Shown here: piece after piece, positions 63,583-64,000 of the stretch
Position numbering within the stretch: the stretch's first letter is position 1
How the letters are laid out: every line of letters begins with the position of its first letter
Notes under the pieces: generated by a model
Database searches by the model: none
Seen by the model: only the letters and a program-made list of their open reading frames with translations
Told to the model about the DNA's origin: nothing
Made by a program: the position numbers and the translations under genes
Assembly (NCBI GenBank): GCA_964020155.1
Contig: OZ026552.1
Span: 1,092,501-1,156,500, forward strand
Length of the DNA: 64,000 nucleotides
Reading direction: 5' to 3'
From: Chondrilla cf. caribensis
Taxonomy: Eukaryota > Porifera > Demospongiae > Chondrillida > Chondrillidae

Positions 63583-63672
63583 TCCTCTGGTGGTCCTAGA
63601 GCATCTGGCAAGGCTAAACCTGGAGTGCACTATAGGCTGAATGCAAGGGACATCCCCTTCATCTTGGAAACT
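63583..63672 (+). pseudogene. CEP57-like copy 4: exon 5 only (window edge)
   Basis: The 90-bp exon has intact acceptor and donor and HYRLNARDIPFIL, with substitutions (SSGGPRAS for SCGVPSAS, LET for LGT). No exon 4 is found upstream, where the transposon sits. Following sequence matches 40740-41000, so later exons may lie beyond 64000. Confidence 0.75.
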
Positions 63673-64000
63673 GTGAGGAAATTATCTCCATGCATAATAT
63701 TGTACATAAGTACTTACGTACGTATGTACTTTATGTACGTACATACGTATGTAAGTACGTATGTTATGTGTATCCAAGTATACAGACACTCTGGGGGAAA
63801 CACTGGACATACGTATGGTATACATATGCACGTGTGTATTTATGTATAACAAGCATATTATGTGTACACTTTTACGTACGTACATCCTTGTGGAGGAATC
63901 TTGTTTGCAGACACTTGAGAATGAAACTCATTAAATGCAACATGTACGTATAGATCAATGTACATGCTTCTCATATTAGTTGGGCTAATGTTCTTGTGCA
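63673..64000. other. Intron-like flank of CEP57 copy 4
   Basis: Matches the intron between exons 5 and 6 of the other copies and runs off the window. No further exon. Confidence 0.6.

Overview
This window is animal nuclear DNA with spliced genes, canonical GT-AG introns of roughly 100-1,400 bases, dense (CA)n/(GT)n microsatellites and many small inverted-repeat transposons. Gene content suggests an early-branching metazoan, most likely a sponge. The clues are a CEP57-family centrosomal gene, a USP9X-family gene, a family of RING/B-box/filamin/NHL proteins, and an ankyrin-Roc-COR protein ending in CARD-like and Death domains. That placement is inference; no database was searched. All exon models were built by hand from splice motifs, reading-frame phase and family knowledge.

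Left part (1-18,400): a 49-bp minisatellite (19 units), a foldback/SINE-like cluster, and a broken coiled-coil gene (4.4-5.3 kb, minus). Next come the 3' exons of a USP9X-like gene (8.3-11.4 kb, plus) and a complete three-exon gene (16.7 to 12.1 kb, minus) encoding about 1,441 residues: ankyrin repeats, Roc GTPase, COR, a Thr/Pro 12-residue repeat, a CARD-like region and a Death domain. A remnant of the Death exon sits at 7.3-7.4 kb. From 16.8 to 18.7 kb the DNA is mostly small foldback transposons.

Middle (19,100-27,500): a divergent gene pair. A six-exon gene for a protein with two cyclic-nucleotide-binding domains runs left from 22,980. A seven-exon CEP57-like gene runs right from 23,179. 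The 198 bp between the two start codons contain a perfect match to the RFX X-box consensus, a hallmark of ciliary/centriolar promoters.

Right part (26,100-64,000): an irregular segmental array. The 3' half of the CEP57 gene (exons 4-7, the microtubule-binding part) and an oppositely oriented TRIM-NHL gene repeat as a pair three times, with the start of a fourth unit at the right edge. The three TRIM-NHL genes (CDS 32,398-34,731, 44,955-47,294 and 55,565-57,895, all minus) are full length and very similar, but differ in a mosaic way in their B-boxes. The CEP57 copies range from intact exons 4-7 (third unit), through a copy lacking exon 5, to fragments. Between the units lie NHL-gene fragments, an inverted chimeric block, CA-rich satellites and several transposons whose insertion sites can be read by comparing units.
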